Positions 1 through 11,779 of a stretch of DNA of 64,000 bases are shown here, piece by piece. Origin of the DNA: Eurosta solidaginis (Eukaryota > Arthropoda > Insecta > Diptera > Tephritidae); the NCBI RefSeq assembly GCF_040869045.1, contig NC_090319.1:13534314-13598313 (forward strand), read 5' to 3'. A program made the position numbers and the translations under genes. How positions within the stretch are numbered: the stretch's first letter is position 1; each line of letters opens with the position of its first letter. The notes under the pieces were generated by a model. That model was not told the origin of the DNA. It saw only the letters and a list, made by a program, of their open reading frames with translations, and did no database searches.

Positions 1-285
1 CAGTAGGAAAAATATTAGTACTTTGCTCGGAATTCGATCGTTTTTTGGGCAAGGGTTTACAAAATTCATAGCACTTGATGAGCGTGGCAAGGCAAGTAAA
101 GTAAAGGGACAGAAAGAAAAGTAATGAAAAACGAAAAGGAGTGGAGAGGAGAGGCAAGTTCAGCACCTAAAATCCAGCTTCCGTTTCCGCTAACGCTAAA
201 ACTCCATCGCTAAAATATCTTAAATTGTATCAAGTGCGCAAAAAAGTATGCAATATTTAGCACCATATGGACACAACGAATATTT

Positions 286-1105
286 TTAAACGGTTTTATT
301 TAGCTTGACTCTGTGTAGCGAACAGAATTCTGTCATTAAAGTTTAAGTAACTTCCCGATAAGATACATGCTTGAAACTTGGAATATAGTTCAGAACCGGA
401 TGACAATGCAATAATAAGAAAAAAACTCCGATAGGTGGCGCATGGATCGAAATTTTTCAAAAAAATCGTATTAGTGCTCCACTGTGGCTCATATTTGGAA
501 CAGATATTACATGCTGTCCCGTAGAAGCGATATCCAAATACTTTGGTGTTCGAGGAGGGGCAAGCATACGTGACGCTGTGTCGAGTAAAGCTTTTGGAAG
601 GATTATGTATTGGGGACTTAGATTGTCAGGAAAGAGTCCTTGTAATAAAGAGTCACTAAATGAACTAAATAGAATGAGAAATAATAGGCAATTAAATAAA
701 GACTGAAAATAAAATAATTAAGAAAAAGTTTTAGTTAAGCGGTTTTATTGAAGATAATTAAGTTATAATAATACTAAAAGCTAGAAAATAATTAGATAAG
801 TCCTACGTACTAGTCATCACACTCCTCATCAATCTAGGGCGTTTATCAGACAATTAAATAAAAGCGTTGGATGCTAAAATTTCTATTGATAGTCAAAGGT
901 AAAACCATCTGAACCTTAATCAGATTATGCTACGCCTCACATTTTTAAAAATTTCACGCGTCCAAAGCTTTTATTTAATTGTCTGATCAACGCCCTATAT
1001 TGATGAGGAGTGGGGTGACTAGTATCTAGGACTTAACTAATTATTTTCTAGTTTTTGGTATTATTATTACTTAATGTAAGTATTGTTTTCAATAAAAGCG
1101 TTTAA
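286..1105. mobile_element. TIR element, family B, copy 1
   Basis: Outer ends TTAAACGGTTTTATT and, inverted, AATAAAAGCGTTTAA. The left part (about 310-700) carries the GGTGGCGCATGGATCGAAAT unit. The right part (725-1105) is an imperfect palindrome whose arms share ATTAGATAAGTCCTACGTAC and TCCTCATCAATCTAGGGCG. No transposase frame. The same sequence, inverted and interrupted, lies at 55.65-58.10 kb. Confidence 0.6.
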
Positions 1106-1139
1106 CTAAAAAAAAAATTCTATTATTTTATTTACATAT

Positions 1140-1560
1140 GACTTAGGGTTACCGAATGCTGGAATTTGGAGGCAGAAGTCAATACCGAAGCGGAAACCGA
1201 AGGGCGTGTTATCAATTTTATATCGAAGTATTTACGGTTTACTATCGATGAGCTATTGGTTTGTTATCGACGGGTTATGAGCCCACTGTCCATACCTCAT
1301 CAACGAGTTATAGAAGAGTTATAAATTTTCTATCGATAATTAAGGTTTTCAACGAGTTATCGATTTGTTATCGGAGTGCAACTAACTTTTTATCGGTGTG
1401 ATATCGATTTACTTTCGAAAAGTTCTCAACTTATTAACTAAAATTTATCGATTTATTATCAAAAAGATGCCATTTTGATTTCGAAACGTTTTCAATTCGC
1501 TATCGAGTATTGTCGATTTACTATCGAAAAGTTATCGATAGGCTATTCAAACTTATAGAG
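1140..1560. repeat. ATCGAT-rich degenerate simple sequence
   Basis: Many TTATCGAT and CTATCGATA words in irregular spacing. Two fit the DREF core TATCGATA. No reading frame. Confidence 0.5.
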
Positions 1561-1810
1561 TTTGTCATTTAAATGCTAGCGCTTTTTATACAAAAGCTGC
1601 CGATTTGTTTCCATAATACCTGCTACTCACGCCTTCTTTATCCCGGTAACGATTTGATATGACACATCGACAGCGGCGACTTCCGTAGAAATATATGAAA
1701 GGCGCTAGTACACCGCTGCGCATACGTAACTTTTTAGGCCACAATAGACCACTGGTCGCACTGTAAGTTTCAAACTGCAATTGTGAACATTTTCTTGTTG
1801 GGGTATGTAC

Positions 1811-2280
1811 ATTACTCTGGGTCGATTTATTAACCGATATCGCGCCATCGATTTTTCGATAGGATTTGGGCTCAGGAAAAAAAAGTTCGACTACGCATAC
1901 CCAAAAAAATAATTTTCGAGCCTGCGAAATTTAATTTTTTTTACGTTTTTTCGACTTTTTAATTTTTAAGGTTTTTTTCATGACCTACTAAAAAATTTTC
2001 ATTTGATTTAAAATTTTCATGTATATCCTGTCCGACCCAAAAATGTCCGCTAAAAACGTTGGCGATAACAGTTTTTTTTTTTTCAAAATATGAATTAGGT
2101 AAAAAAAACCTTAAAAATCAAAGTTGAAAAAAGTAAAAAAAAAATTAAATTTCGCAGGCTCGAAAATTATTTTTTTTGGGTATGCGTAGGGGAACTTTTT
2201 TCCGTGAGCCCAAATCCTATCGAAAAAACGATGGCGCGATATCGGCTAACTTTCGTCCATACAAATCGACCCAGGTTAAT
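1811..2280. mobile_element. Foldback MITE, family A, copy 1 (470 bp)
   Basis: Long inverted repeats (about 150-200 bp per arm) starting ATTACTCTGGGTCGATTTAT and, inverted, ATTAACCTGGGTCGATTTGT. The arms share CGATATCGCGCCATCG, GGGCTCA, TACGCATACCC and TTTCGAGCCTGCGAAATT. Flanked by GTAC on both sides. Non-coding; the apparent frames across it come from the palindrome. Confidence 0.8.
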
Positions 2281-3243
2281 GTACATACATATGTATTAGG
2301 CATACTAATTTTGTATGTGTGTTCTAGCTTTTGTTATTGTTATTATGCGCACTGGCGATTAATCGGTGTTGTTGTTGTTTTAAAGGTCTTTTTTTTTTTG
2401 TTGTTTTATTGTGTCGTTTTCAACTAATTGAGTTTTGGCGGGAGAATTAAATTTGCATGCTTTTCTTTGTGTATCAAAATACGTTTAAGTGAAGATGCCG
2501 CAAGCGGTTGAAATGTCCATAACAGAGAGATACATATATACGTATGTGTTTGTATGTGTGTAGGTGATAGATATATGTATGTTTGTGTTTGTGAAGCTGG
2601 CGCGTTTGTTTGTGAAGTCGTGTGTGTTCATTGTGTCATTTTTTGTGCATTTTGATATTTGCTTCGCATGCTTTAGGCGATTTGGCTACAAAGTTCTTAA
2701 TACTCCGGATATTCATTTCATTGAAATCAATTTTAAATTAAAAAAAACATTTCAATAGCCTACAAATCTATGAATTGCAGAATAATTAAAAAGTAAGCAA
2801 AGAGTCACAGTGGTCACATACACATACACACACACAGATACACCCCTGCAAAAAATCGTGCGATTAATCCCTAAAGAAATTGATCTCTTTTGTCTATATT
2901 TGGGCATAATTGGTCGCTTATCGTCCCTCTCGGGTACAGTAGGGATTAGTCACTTTGATGTATATGTAGAAATATTACAAAAAACAGAAACGGAGTAAGA
3001 TAAAAAAGATTACAGGTGATTGAATCGAATTATTTAAGAAAAATGCGAAGCCCTATACCGAACCTAAATTACTAGGAGTTAACGACTACGCCAGAGTTAG
3101 GGTTACATTTTCGGAGAATATTTCTTATTCCAGAAGCGCTTTTCCACCCGCTCAGATAGATTTTGTGGCTTGGCAAACCCTTCGATTGTGTTTCTAGGAC
3201 TAGTCTTCTTATGTTCCCATATGGGAGATATAAGCTTAAGTGG
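2281..3243. other. No gene seen
   Basis: AT-rich, with a short CA run (about 2814-2838). The word CCCTGCAAAA at 2844 matches the end of the family D element at 56.9 kb, but I could not find its other end. Confidence 0.4.
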
Positions 3244-3420
3244 ATAAAGATAAATATAAAGATAAAGATAAAGGTAAAGATTAAGGTAAAAATAAATATA
3301 AAGATAACGATAAAGGTAAAGATAAAGGTAAAAATAAATATAAAGATAAAGATAAAGATAAAGTTAAAGATAAAGATAAAGACAAAGAAAAAGATACAGA
3401 TAAAGATAAATATAAAGATT
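3244..3420. repeat. GATAAA hexamer repeat
   Basis: About 30 imperfect copies of a 6-bp AAAGAT unit. A 6-bp unit without stops creates long spurious open frames of alternating Lys/Ile on one strand and Phe/Ile on the other. Confidence 0.85.
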
Positions 3421-3639
3421 GTAAGCGTTACAATAACATAACCCCCCTGTACTTCTTTTTCTATAGCATAGCCAACAACCACTATGGTCAATAACCACAC
3501 GCTATCAACGACTGATGGCAAACTAATAGTGTGTTTCGTCAACAAGATCATCACATGAGACAATCGCAATAGTGGTGTATTAATTTCTCAAGCAGTTTGC
3601 GGCACCACCCGTATAAAAAAAGCGAATTTGCATTTTGCA

Positions 3640-4160
3640 ATTCAGTCCTCGCAGGTGAGCCAGCGGGAGTGGTTGTCTTTTTAAAGACAAAATAACCACA
3701 CCGGCTAGCTAGCTGAGTGGAAGGGGCGCTGTCATGGACGACGCGAGTGGTGTCTTCGGACTAATTTTCCCTCCGTCACCCACCCTGGTGTTGAGCGGCC
3801 CGCTGCTTCAATGACCCAAATCACCCCTTCCCCTCAGCTCTGGTTTAATAGGCTGGCCGGAGCGGTGGGACCACTCCCACTAGTTAGCTAGGGAGAAGAG
3901 GGTGCAACCGTAGCGCGAGTCACTCCATGCTGCACCAGGACGACGAGAGTGGTGTCTTCGGGCTACTTTTTCCTCCGTCGCCCTGGTCTGGTAAGGAATG
4001 ACGCTGCTTCCATACAGCCGTACCCATCTGTCCGTTATCCGACAACCGTCCTGCCGATACCTCCTCTGCTACGACGACCGTTAGCCGCCGCTCCGCCCCC
4101 TCACCGTCTCGGAATGGAAAGCTGCTGCCCTCCCAACACCTTCAGCCGTGTGTGCGTGTG
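3640..4160. repeat. GC-rich block with ~206-bp direct repeat
   Basis: The words GACGACGCGAGTGGTGTCTTC (at about 3735) and GACGACGAGAGTGGTGTCTTC (at about 3941), followed by matching TTCCCTCCGTC-type sequence, are two diverged copies about 206 bp apart. The composition contrasts with its AT-rich flanks. Possibly the untranslated leader of a retroelement; not identified. Confidence 0.45.
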
Positions 4161-4915
4161 TTCATAACACATAAATATTGTGTATTTATTCAGTAGGGGT
4201 TTGTGAGCCCATTACTCGACTCTGGATTGACTGAGCGTTACCCTAGCCTTTGACAAAACCTACCTCATAAGGGGATTGATCCCATCGATCCCTTTCGAGT
4301 ATAAATGGGTATACTTCGTCTCTTCATAGGACATGCTCAAACAAAAGGGAACAGTTCAACTCATACAAAGAGATCAAAACTGGCATTGGTCGCATACCCC
4401 TTTGCGACTCATCCCATCCAACCGCCGTTAAGCCGCTGCTTCTATCCCGCCGCTGCTACGATGACCGTTGGCCGTCCGCAGATTTGGCTCGATGTTGATC
4501 TGGTTTCGATGCGCGGGCTTCCGAACTAAGCTGCCTATTCGGTCCGATTTCGATCTATCTTTACTTTATCGTTCTTCTACTTTTCTATTTCCGGTTCCGG
4601 TAAAGCTCGTTTCACGCTGGTCCGGGGTTTGATTTCGTGAATTCAAATACGGTGCGATTAAGCGCCAAGATCACGGTTTCTGTTCCGATTTCGATTGGAT
4701 TTTGGTATCATTTCAAATCCGGTCCAGTGCCAGGTTTTAGTCGAGGTTTGATCATGTGTCTGCGCCCGATCTTAGCCCAGGCCTCGTTTTAGTTTCTATT
4801 TGGTTGGGTTTGGCTTCATTCTAATGTAAAAAGTTTAGTGAGTCTCAAAGAGTTCACTTTTTCATCCAATAAACTTTTACTCTGATGCTATAAAAGAGAA
4901 TTAATTGTCCGCCGT
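4150..4915 (+). mobile_element. Possible LTR or retroelement promoter segment
   Basis: A TATA-like GAGTATAAATGGG near 4299 and a polyadenylation-type CAATAAAC near 4868 are spaced as in an LTR, and the sequence is unlike its surroundings. Boundaries and duplications were not found, so this is a weak call. Confidence 0.25.
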
Positions 4916-5261
4916 CTTATTCTCCTCAAGGGAAAAAGTAGATTTTGTTTTGCCATACATCCTCTTTAATGAGCACTTACCATCAAACCGTACATTATTT
5001 ATATAGCCCCTCGCTATTCTTCAGTCTTGATTTTGCGAAATATTCGTCGTGACTTTGAAGGAAGAAATGCTGTAACAAGATATGCGACCAGTAATGCCTG
5101 GTCAAAGACCACTTTGGTCATGTGAACATACATTGAGTTTGGAAGGTGAAGCAAGCCGGAATTCAATTCCGAACCAGTTTTTCAGTACTTAGAGGGTTAT
5201 TTAATGGCTTCAGTGCAACTTGGCTGCCAATGTTAACAGGAAAAGTCCTATTTCTCCATCT

Positions 5262-5610
5262 AAATAAAGAAATGCAAGGCGCGATATAACTGCGAAGAGA
5301 GTTTAGGCCGAGCTTCTCCTCCAATTTGAGTGCTGCTCCTTTTTTAAATTTTTTCTACAAATTGGCCGGTCGGGACTTACAGGTTTAAGTCGACTCCCAA
5401 CGGCAGCTGCAAGACAGATGAATTTTCACTCAGAAATACACTCGGAATGTTTGCCAAATACATAACTGCCGAGGGGCGACCCGGCTTAGAAAAACTTGTT
5501 TCATAAAGAAAAAACCTATTTCGAAATTGTTGTTGCTTTGCCCGAGATTTGAACCTAGGATCTTCGGAGTGGTAGACTGAGCAGGCTACCACCACACCAC
5601 GGTGGCCGTT
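5262..5610 (-). mobile_element. tRNA-derived SINE, diverged copy
   Basis: Reverse-strand match to the SINE at 16777-17138. The tRNA-like head lies at the right (CACCACACCACGGTGGCC), with a degraded B box (GGTTCAAATCTCGG read on the minus strand), and the body ends at the left in GCGCCTTGCATTTC. Confidence 0.7.
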
Positions 5611-5895
5611 GTATAGATAAAAAAAAACTAATAATTTATGTCAGTTTGGGTACTAAACAAGTCATTAACGGCAGCTGCCACCACAGCATCAAAAATTAAT
5701 AACAATTTAAGAGTAAATAAAGTAAACAAAATCCAGTAAAAACCTTATAATGACTTACTGAATTCTTTAATTTAATAAATGTCGAAAAGTTAATACCAAT
5801 ACCAAAATGTTAACAAACCGCAAAAATGGAAGCATAAAAAATAGCAAACACACAAACATGGACGTGTGAGAATGTCTGAATCTGTATGTATGTAC

Positions 5896-6347
5896 ATTAG
5901 ACTGGTTCGATTTATTAATGGAATTCGAGCCATAGATTTTTTGATAGGATTTGGGCTCAGGAAAAAAAGTTCGACTACGCATACCCAAAAAAATAATTTT
6001 CGAGCCTGCGAAATTTCATTTTTTTTTACTTTTTTCGACTTTGTTTTTTAAGGTTTTTTTCATGACCTGCTAAAAAAATTTTCATTTCATTTTAAAATTT
6101 TCATGTATACCCTGTCCGATTCTAGCGGACATTTTTGGGTCGGACAGGGTATACATATGAAAATTTTTTTAGTAGGTCATGAAAAAAACTTTAAAAATCA
6201 ATGTCGAAAAAAAGTTAAAAAATAAAATTTCGCAGGCTCGAAAATTATTATTATTTTTTTTTGTTTTTTCCTGAGCCCAAATCCTATCGAAAAATCGATG
6301 GCGCGATATCGGTTAACTTTCGTCCATACAAATCGAGCCACCCTAAT
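5896..6347. mobile_element. Foldback MITE, family A, copy 2 (452 bp)
   Basis: Starts ATTAGACTGGTTCGATTTAT and ends GAGCCACCCTAAT, flanked by GTAC (5892-5895 and 6348-6351). Same arm structure as copy 1. Confidence 0.8.
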
Positions 6348-7433
6348 GTACATATTTATAATGATTTTGAGTTGAGTGTTTGACTATTAAACCGCACAAA
6401 TTGGCACCAAAGAACTTGCGGCACAACCATCAGAAACCACTGAATATTTGCGCTTATAAAAAACCACTTAACCCTCAACCCGCATCCTTGCATCCTTGCA
6501 CCCTTGTGCTGCGCGCGCGCACTTAACAAGCAATACCACTTGATTGTTGCCTAAGTTCATACAACTTTGCACGACATTAATTACAGCAATTTGTGCGCGG
6601 GTGTACCACACAACTTCAGCACAACAGCTTTACTACTTCACCCTTTTTGGCCTGCCGTAAACACATGGCGAAACATTCGCAGCAGCACTAACAAAAATAT
6701 TCATCACTAAAAATGCAAAATAGTTTTTCCGAGTTATTTGAGTGGTGAGGTGCGGGTGCGCGCACTAATTAAATGCCACAACGAAAAAGCAACAGCTTAA
6801 CTAACGTTTTGATGTTTTGTTTGATTTTTGTTGTTTTGCTTTTGCTTGTTGTAGTTTTTGCTACCGATTTTATTGCTTTGCTAACGGCATACAACAGCAA
6901 AACCCGTTAATAAGCGCAATAACAGCAGCTGCTGACTGCCGCTATGCATAAGTAAATAAAGAAGTGATGCAGTGCAGTAACAACAACATCAGCGGTAAAA
7001 AATGAAGCAACAAATAAGTAAAACAAAAAATGCTATATTAACAAATAATAGCAATGTGTTACTAACGAAAACATTCTCATCGTTCAAGCTGCAAACGTTG
7101 GCATAAAAGAGGGCAAAGACAAACATCACTACCTACAGTGTTGCGCACTACAATAGAAGCGTGATGCATCAAATAGTTTGTATTTTGTTTCTAACATCAT
7201 ACCAAAAATTGTGTGCCACATTGTTCTAGAACTATCCCATTGACTCTGGTCATAAGCTAGAGATAGGTTTCAATAGCTAGAACATTTTCCAAACTGTAAA
7301 ATATTATTAATTACCAAAGCTAAAGTTTAGGAAAAGCATATCAATGTATTTTTTTTATTTAATCCATTTCTTCTTCTTCAGATTACATCTAAAAATGTTA
7401 GTAGTTTATTTTTTATGTGAAAAAATAAGAAAT
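6348..7433. other. Non-coding, nothing identified
   Basis: Moderately AT-rich with CA- and CAACAG-rich words. No open frame of coding character and no element ends seen. Could hold regulatory sequence of the downstream cadherin gene, but nothing shows it. Confidence 0.4.
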
Positions 7434-7970
7434 AACAAGTAAGGAAGGCTAAGTTCGGGTGTAACCGAACATTACATACTCAGCTGCCAAATTACAGCTT
7501 GCAAAACTTTTTAATTACCTTCTTTTAAAAGTGGGCGGTGTCACGCCCATTGTCCAAAATTTTACTAATTTTCTATTCTGCGTCGTAAGGTCAACCCACC
7601 TACCAAGTTTCATAGCTTTATCCGTCTTTGGTAATGAATTTTCGCACTTTTTCGGTTTATCGAAATTTTCGATATCGAAAAAGTGGGCTTGGTTATATTC
7701 CGATTTAGTTCATTTTAAGTAGCGATCTGAGATGAGTGCCCAGGAGCTTACATACGAAATGTCATTAAGATACCTAGAAATTTACTGAAGTTATCGTGTT
7801 TAAGGACAGGCGGACAGACGGACGGACGGAAATGAACTTCCCTTTTCGCCCAGATCATTTTGGTATATAGAAGTCTATATCTATCTCGATTAGTTTATGC
7901 CATTACGGGGTACCGGTTATGCGAACAAAATTAATATACTCTGTGAGCTCTGCTCAGCTGAGTATAAAAA
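7434..7970 (+). mobile_element. Non-autonomous element, family C, short copy (537 bp)
   Basis: Begins AACAAGTAAGGAAGGCTAAG followed by the hairpin GTTCGGGTGTAACCGAAC, and ends TGCTCAGCTGAGTATAAAAA. Interior words GTGGGCGGTGTCACGCCCA and GGACAGGCGGACAGACGGAC. An inverted 2.2 kb relative is at 43717-45893. Confidence 0.65.
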
Positions 7971-7989
7971 CAGGAGAATGGTGCGCTCT

Positions 7990-9660
7990 ACGTTAGCTCC
8001 ATGGCTCGCACGTTAATGAGCTAGACATCCATCTTCTCGTTTGCTAAAAGTTAGATGCTTCTTATATCAGCTGACCCTATCCCAGCTGTCTTCCATTGAT
8101 GACACTGCCTGGGAATAGGTCGCGAGATGTCTCTTTACCCTCCTTCGTTTTTGGAAGGCGAAGTGTTCGCATTCCAAAAAGTTGCGGCTTGCGGGTTTTC
8201 CCGAAACTACCAGGAGACCGCGTGCTAAGCTGAAGTAACTCACAGCGTCGCCATGCTTGTGGCCAAGGTGAGGGCAGTTCGGTGCTTCCTGTGTTTTTAG
8301 TACCGTATAAGAGTTTAGATTCCAAGGTTGATGCGAGCAGCTTTCTTGCGCAATGCCTTCGACCTCAAGCATGAATCTACTCAGGCTCACTATAGTCGGC
8401 GTAGCTAGTTCAGGCACTTCGAGCATGCTCCGAAAAGGTTTGTATACTCTCTAGCCTCAGCCCCCGATATTACGTTGAGGTGCGTGTTTCTATTTGCTGA
8501 TCACCAATTGTCATATTCCTGCTAATAGAAATCCGCCTCCTTGTGAGAAGGAAGATCTACGTTTTTTCTGTCGCCAGCTGAAGACCGCAATCAATCTGCT
8601 ATAACTGTACATGACCTGGTTTAGTTTCAGCTTTGCGAGCTCGCAGCTTCGAGCTGCTATTACAGCTGTCACATCTTCTGCGAAAGCGATGTGGCATGTC
8701 CAATCGTGAAGTCTCTCGTCGGTAATATTCCAGAAATCGGGACCCAATTTCGAACCCTAGGCTGCTTCGCTTTCCATATTTACATTTTTCTGAACGTAGC
8801 TGGTTTCATACATTAGATAGCGGTTTCTAACATATATTGCGGTACTTTGAAATAGGGCTTTAGTGCTTTGGTCGTACTATCATCCCCCATAGCTACGCTT
8901 AAATCGTTTTGACTATTGGTCTTGCTTTGTGTCACGCTGTCCCGGCTTTCTTGGCTGCGCCTTCCACTTCTGACATGGCATCCCTTGTGAAATGCCTTCT
9001 CCAAAAACCATGCTGTAGGTGTGCAAGTCATCCTCCGTCCTCTATTGCTTTGGAGCGGCGTTGCTTCGGCAGGTTCTCCAACAATTTGCCTGCATTGTCC
9101 AACATGCACAGTGGGCGCCAAGACGGTGAAGAGTTGGGGTCTCGTTTCCATTTTTGAAGGAGAACTAGCCGTGCTGTCATCCATATAGTGGAGAAAGTTC
9201 CTGTTTTGGGACATTTGTTGTACTTGTACAACATAATTTCTGGGCAGCTGTATGCAGCTAGCTTTAATGCCTTTGTGAGTATCCCTCCGAGTCCTGAGTT
9301 TTTCTATTTTTATAGTGATCAGGGCTCTTTTCCTGAAATATTTTTCGTTGCGGTCTTCTGGTGGCCGTCCTCCCTGGGTGGTTAGGTGGGAAACAGCACG
9401 TCCACAATGTTTCGTGTTTTTTCCTTGTCCCGGCACATGGTTTTGTGCATGGAACTTCCTTATTACTATTGAAGGTCGGCCAGGGGTTTTGATTCACTTC
9501 TTCTTCTCTCTCCTTTTCAAAACATATTCTGATATATATTCTTCTTTACTTTTCTCCGCCTTTAATCTATCCATCCCTGTCCTTTGCCAACTTCCTTTTG
9601 CAAAGACTTTTAGTAATTTCGCTAGCTATTCCCCTTCTTTTGTGCTGCCATTATTTGGCC
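7990..9660 (-). pseudogene. Decayed non-LTR retrotransposon (R1/Jockey-type reverse transcriptase)
   Basis: Several broken minus-strand frames carry reverse-transcriptase motifs. In 9028-9234 the segment SPSWRPLCMLDNAGKLLE matches the start of the domain. In 8511-8747 CHIAFAEDVTAVIAARSCE corresponds to the catalytic FADD region, with one Asp replaced by Glu. Frames shift repeatedly and stops are common. Order along the minus strand is correct for one element. The clade is a guess. Confidence 0.65.
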
Positions 9661-9669
9661 CAGTACTGT

Positions 9670-10721
9670 AGTTGCAACAGACATTAACATGTAACATTTT
9701 CATTAGCAATATTAACGTGGTGGCGGCAACAGAAACTTAACTTTTGACGCACTTAAATCAAAACATCAACACAGCAAAGAACAGAAAGGGAAAAAGGGGG
9801 AGCACATTTTCGTCGGAAAGCCGTTAAGTCGAATGTTGATGTCGAGGGAGAACTGACTAAGAAATAAAAAAAAGCTTAAAACGCAACTAAAAAGTCACTT
9901 AGCGACACAGCGCATCAGCAAAATAGCCAAACTTAACGGAGTAAATAGAGAGCAGCAGAGTAGCGATAGTCGCATCAGTGAGAGTAACAACCAATCTCCC
10001 TGTTTGTATGTACAGGTCCTTGTCATGTCGAGTGTGTGGCAGCTTTCAGAAAGCGTGTTGCAAGTGCCAAGAAGTAATGTTTACATTAACATTACTGCCA
10101 ACGGCAATCAGCACCACTAGAGCAGCAAAGCATCAGTGCGCGACCCATTACCCCTTTACCAAGCGTCCTTGTGCGCTTCAAAAATCTTTTTTGGTATGAA
10201 AGCGTATGTGTGTGTGTGCTAGACGTGCAATGTGTGGCATGCAACAAGCGTTTTGCTAACTGTTATTTTGTAATTTTACTTGTAGTTGCCTTTTTCGCCC
10301 TTAATTTTTTCGGTCTTATCTACCCTTTGTTTGCTTCTGTTTTTAGTGCACAGCTGTTTTTCGGTTTTTTGCTTTCACCCTGCTTTAGATTGTCTATGAT
10401 CTTTTTTCCTTAATATGCGTAAATGAAGCTGAAAAACGTTTTGAGTGCGTGAATGTTGATTAAGCGTGTTGTCACAGCTTAAAATTGTTTTTCTTTGGAA
10501 TTAAGCCTTGAGCTTTTTACTCTCGTTCAGCATCAAAAAAATTTTGATTTCTTTCTAATATAACCGAAATTGTTTAGACAAAATTGAAATTTTTTCAATA
10601 ATAAAAACAATAATAATAATAAAAGAAGTATTTCCTGTGTTTGTTCACTGTAAACCAAACGTTCAAACACGTATTTAGCGAGGAAATTCTACCGCATCTC
10701 ATACATATCTGATATACATAT
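9670..10721. other. Region upstream of Cad87A, no gene called
   Basis: Mixed composition with CAGCA-rich and AAC-rich words that look like insect 5' UTR or enhancer sequence. No open frame with recognisable domains. The Cad87A promoter may be here. Confidence 0.3.
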
Positions 10722-11173
10722 TGTGACGAATATTAGCATCACTAAGCTGATACTAAATAAATAAAGGCACAACAACAATAAAGCAAGATGCCACTCTTGT
10801 GTACTTAAAAAACAAATCAATCATCATTTACACACATACATACAAGGCAACGAAGAGATACTCATAGAAATTACCAAGCAGGAATACAGCAATTCTAGAA
10901 GGCGAAACGTCTAGACTTTAGTAGAAATATTCGAATGAAGCAACGGAGAGTATAAAAGCAGCGCAAGCTGAGTAATCAGTAATCAGTTTGATTTAAATAC
11001 GCTATCAGTTGCGAAGTGAAGTTTAATTGTGAAGTATAATTGTACTACTCCCAACGTAGTCTAATAAAGACCATTTTGCAATACATGACATTGGAGTGAT
11101 TTATTCAACAGTTTGGCGATTCGAACGTTAGCAGAAGGTTGCAAATAAGCAGAAATACCCTTAATTCGTTACA
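10722..11173 (+). mobile_element. Solo LTR, family 1 (452 bp), upstream of Cad87A
   Basis: TGTGACGAATATTAGC ... ATTCGTTACA with target duplication ATAT (10718-10721, 11174-11177). Contains TATAAAAG at 10951 and AATAAA at 11063, the promoter and polyadenylation blocks of an LTR. Sense to the cadherin gene, ending 530 bp before its ATG. Confidence 0.88.
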
Positions 11174-11349
11174 ATATATGAGAAATCCAGCATTATTTTG
11201 TGTAAACCTAATGTGTAAACAGTCATAAAATAGTTTTTCAAACTGTTCTAAATCATAAAAAGTACCTTAATAGAAATATTTGTTCTTTGCCGTTAAACTT
11301 TGGCTTCTGCGTAAATAGTAGTTGATCTCTTTCTTATATGTATGTATAT

Positions 11350-11691
11350 CCAAAATTGTTTAGGAATTGAAATTTTTCGGAAATAAGCAGTTTGTGTGCT
11401 TGTTCGTTGTGAGTCAACCGCTCAAACACAGTTTCAAGGTGAGATTTCTACCAACGGAATCTTTTCATTGCCATAGTTATCTTGTAGATACTTATGGCCT
11501 GTGTGCTAGCATTATAATTTCAATAGTTAAATTATTACATCAGAAGTAGTCCTTCAGTTTGTGTGTTTGTTTGCTTCAAACATACTTTCAGCGAGCGCTT
11601 TCTACCAGCGAGGTCGTTTCATTCAAAGCATTATAATGTAAATGCTTTGATTCTGACATCATAAGTAATCCTTCTCTTTTTCTCTTTTTAG
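11350..11691 (+). promoter_or_regulatory. Cad87A: Candidate 5' untranslated exon and acceptor upstream of Cad87A start
   Basis: A pyrimidine-rich tract ending TTTTTAG at 11691 is a strong acceptor just before the coding start, so an untranslated exon must lie upstream. A good donor, CAAGGTGAGA, occurs with GT at 11439, giving a possible 253-nt intron. Further upstream exons are possible; I could not identify the transcription start. Confidence 0.35.
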
Positions 11692-11703
11692 TGCTCAAAA
11701 ACA

Positions 11704-11779
11704 ATGTCCAAGTTAAAAGTACGGTTACACTGTCAGCTGTGGGCGTTAGCTCTCGTCAGTATTATACCGCTAGTCTGCT
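11704..11779 (+). CDS. Cad87A: Cad87A coding exon 1: start and signal peptide
   Basis: Encodes residues 1-25 plus one base of codon 26. Basic start (MSKLKVR) followed by a hydrophobic stretch ending IIPLVC, a signal peptide. Donor GTAAGT at 11780. Confidence 0.9.

Noticed and set aside
2176..2427. Open frame beginning MGMRRGTFFREPKSY (and similar ones at 5767 and 55184)
   Set aside because: The same peptide start recurs in each foldback MITE arm; a repeat artefact, not a gene family.
2844..3000. Second copy of the CCCTGCAAAA element
   Set aside because: Only the left end matches; no inverted right end or duplication could be found.
3072..3569. 165-residue Phe/Ile-rich open frame and a 92-residue Lys/Ile frame opposite
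   Set aside because: Both run across the GATAAA hexamer repeat; composition is dictated by the repeat.
9315..9671. 118-residue plus-strand open frame
   Set aside because: Shadow of the decayed minus-strand LINE; no domain and no coding context.
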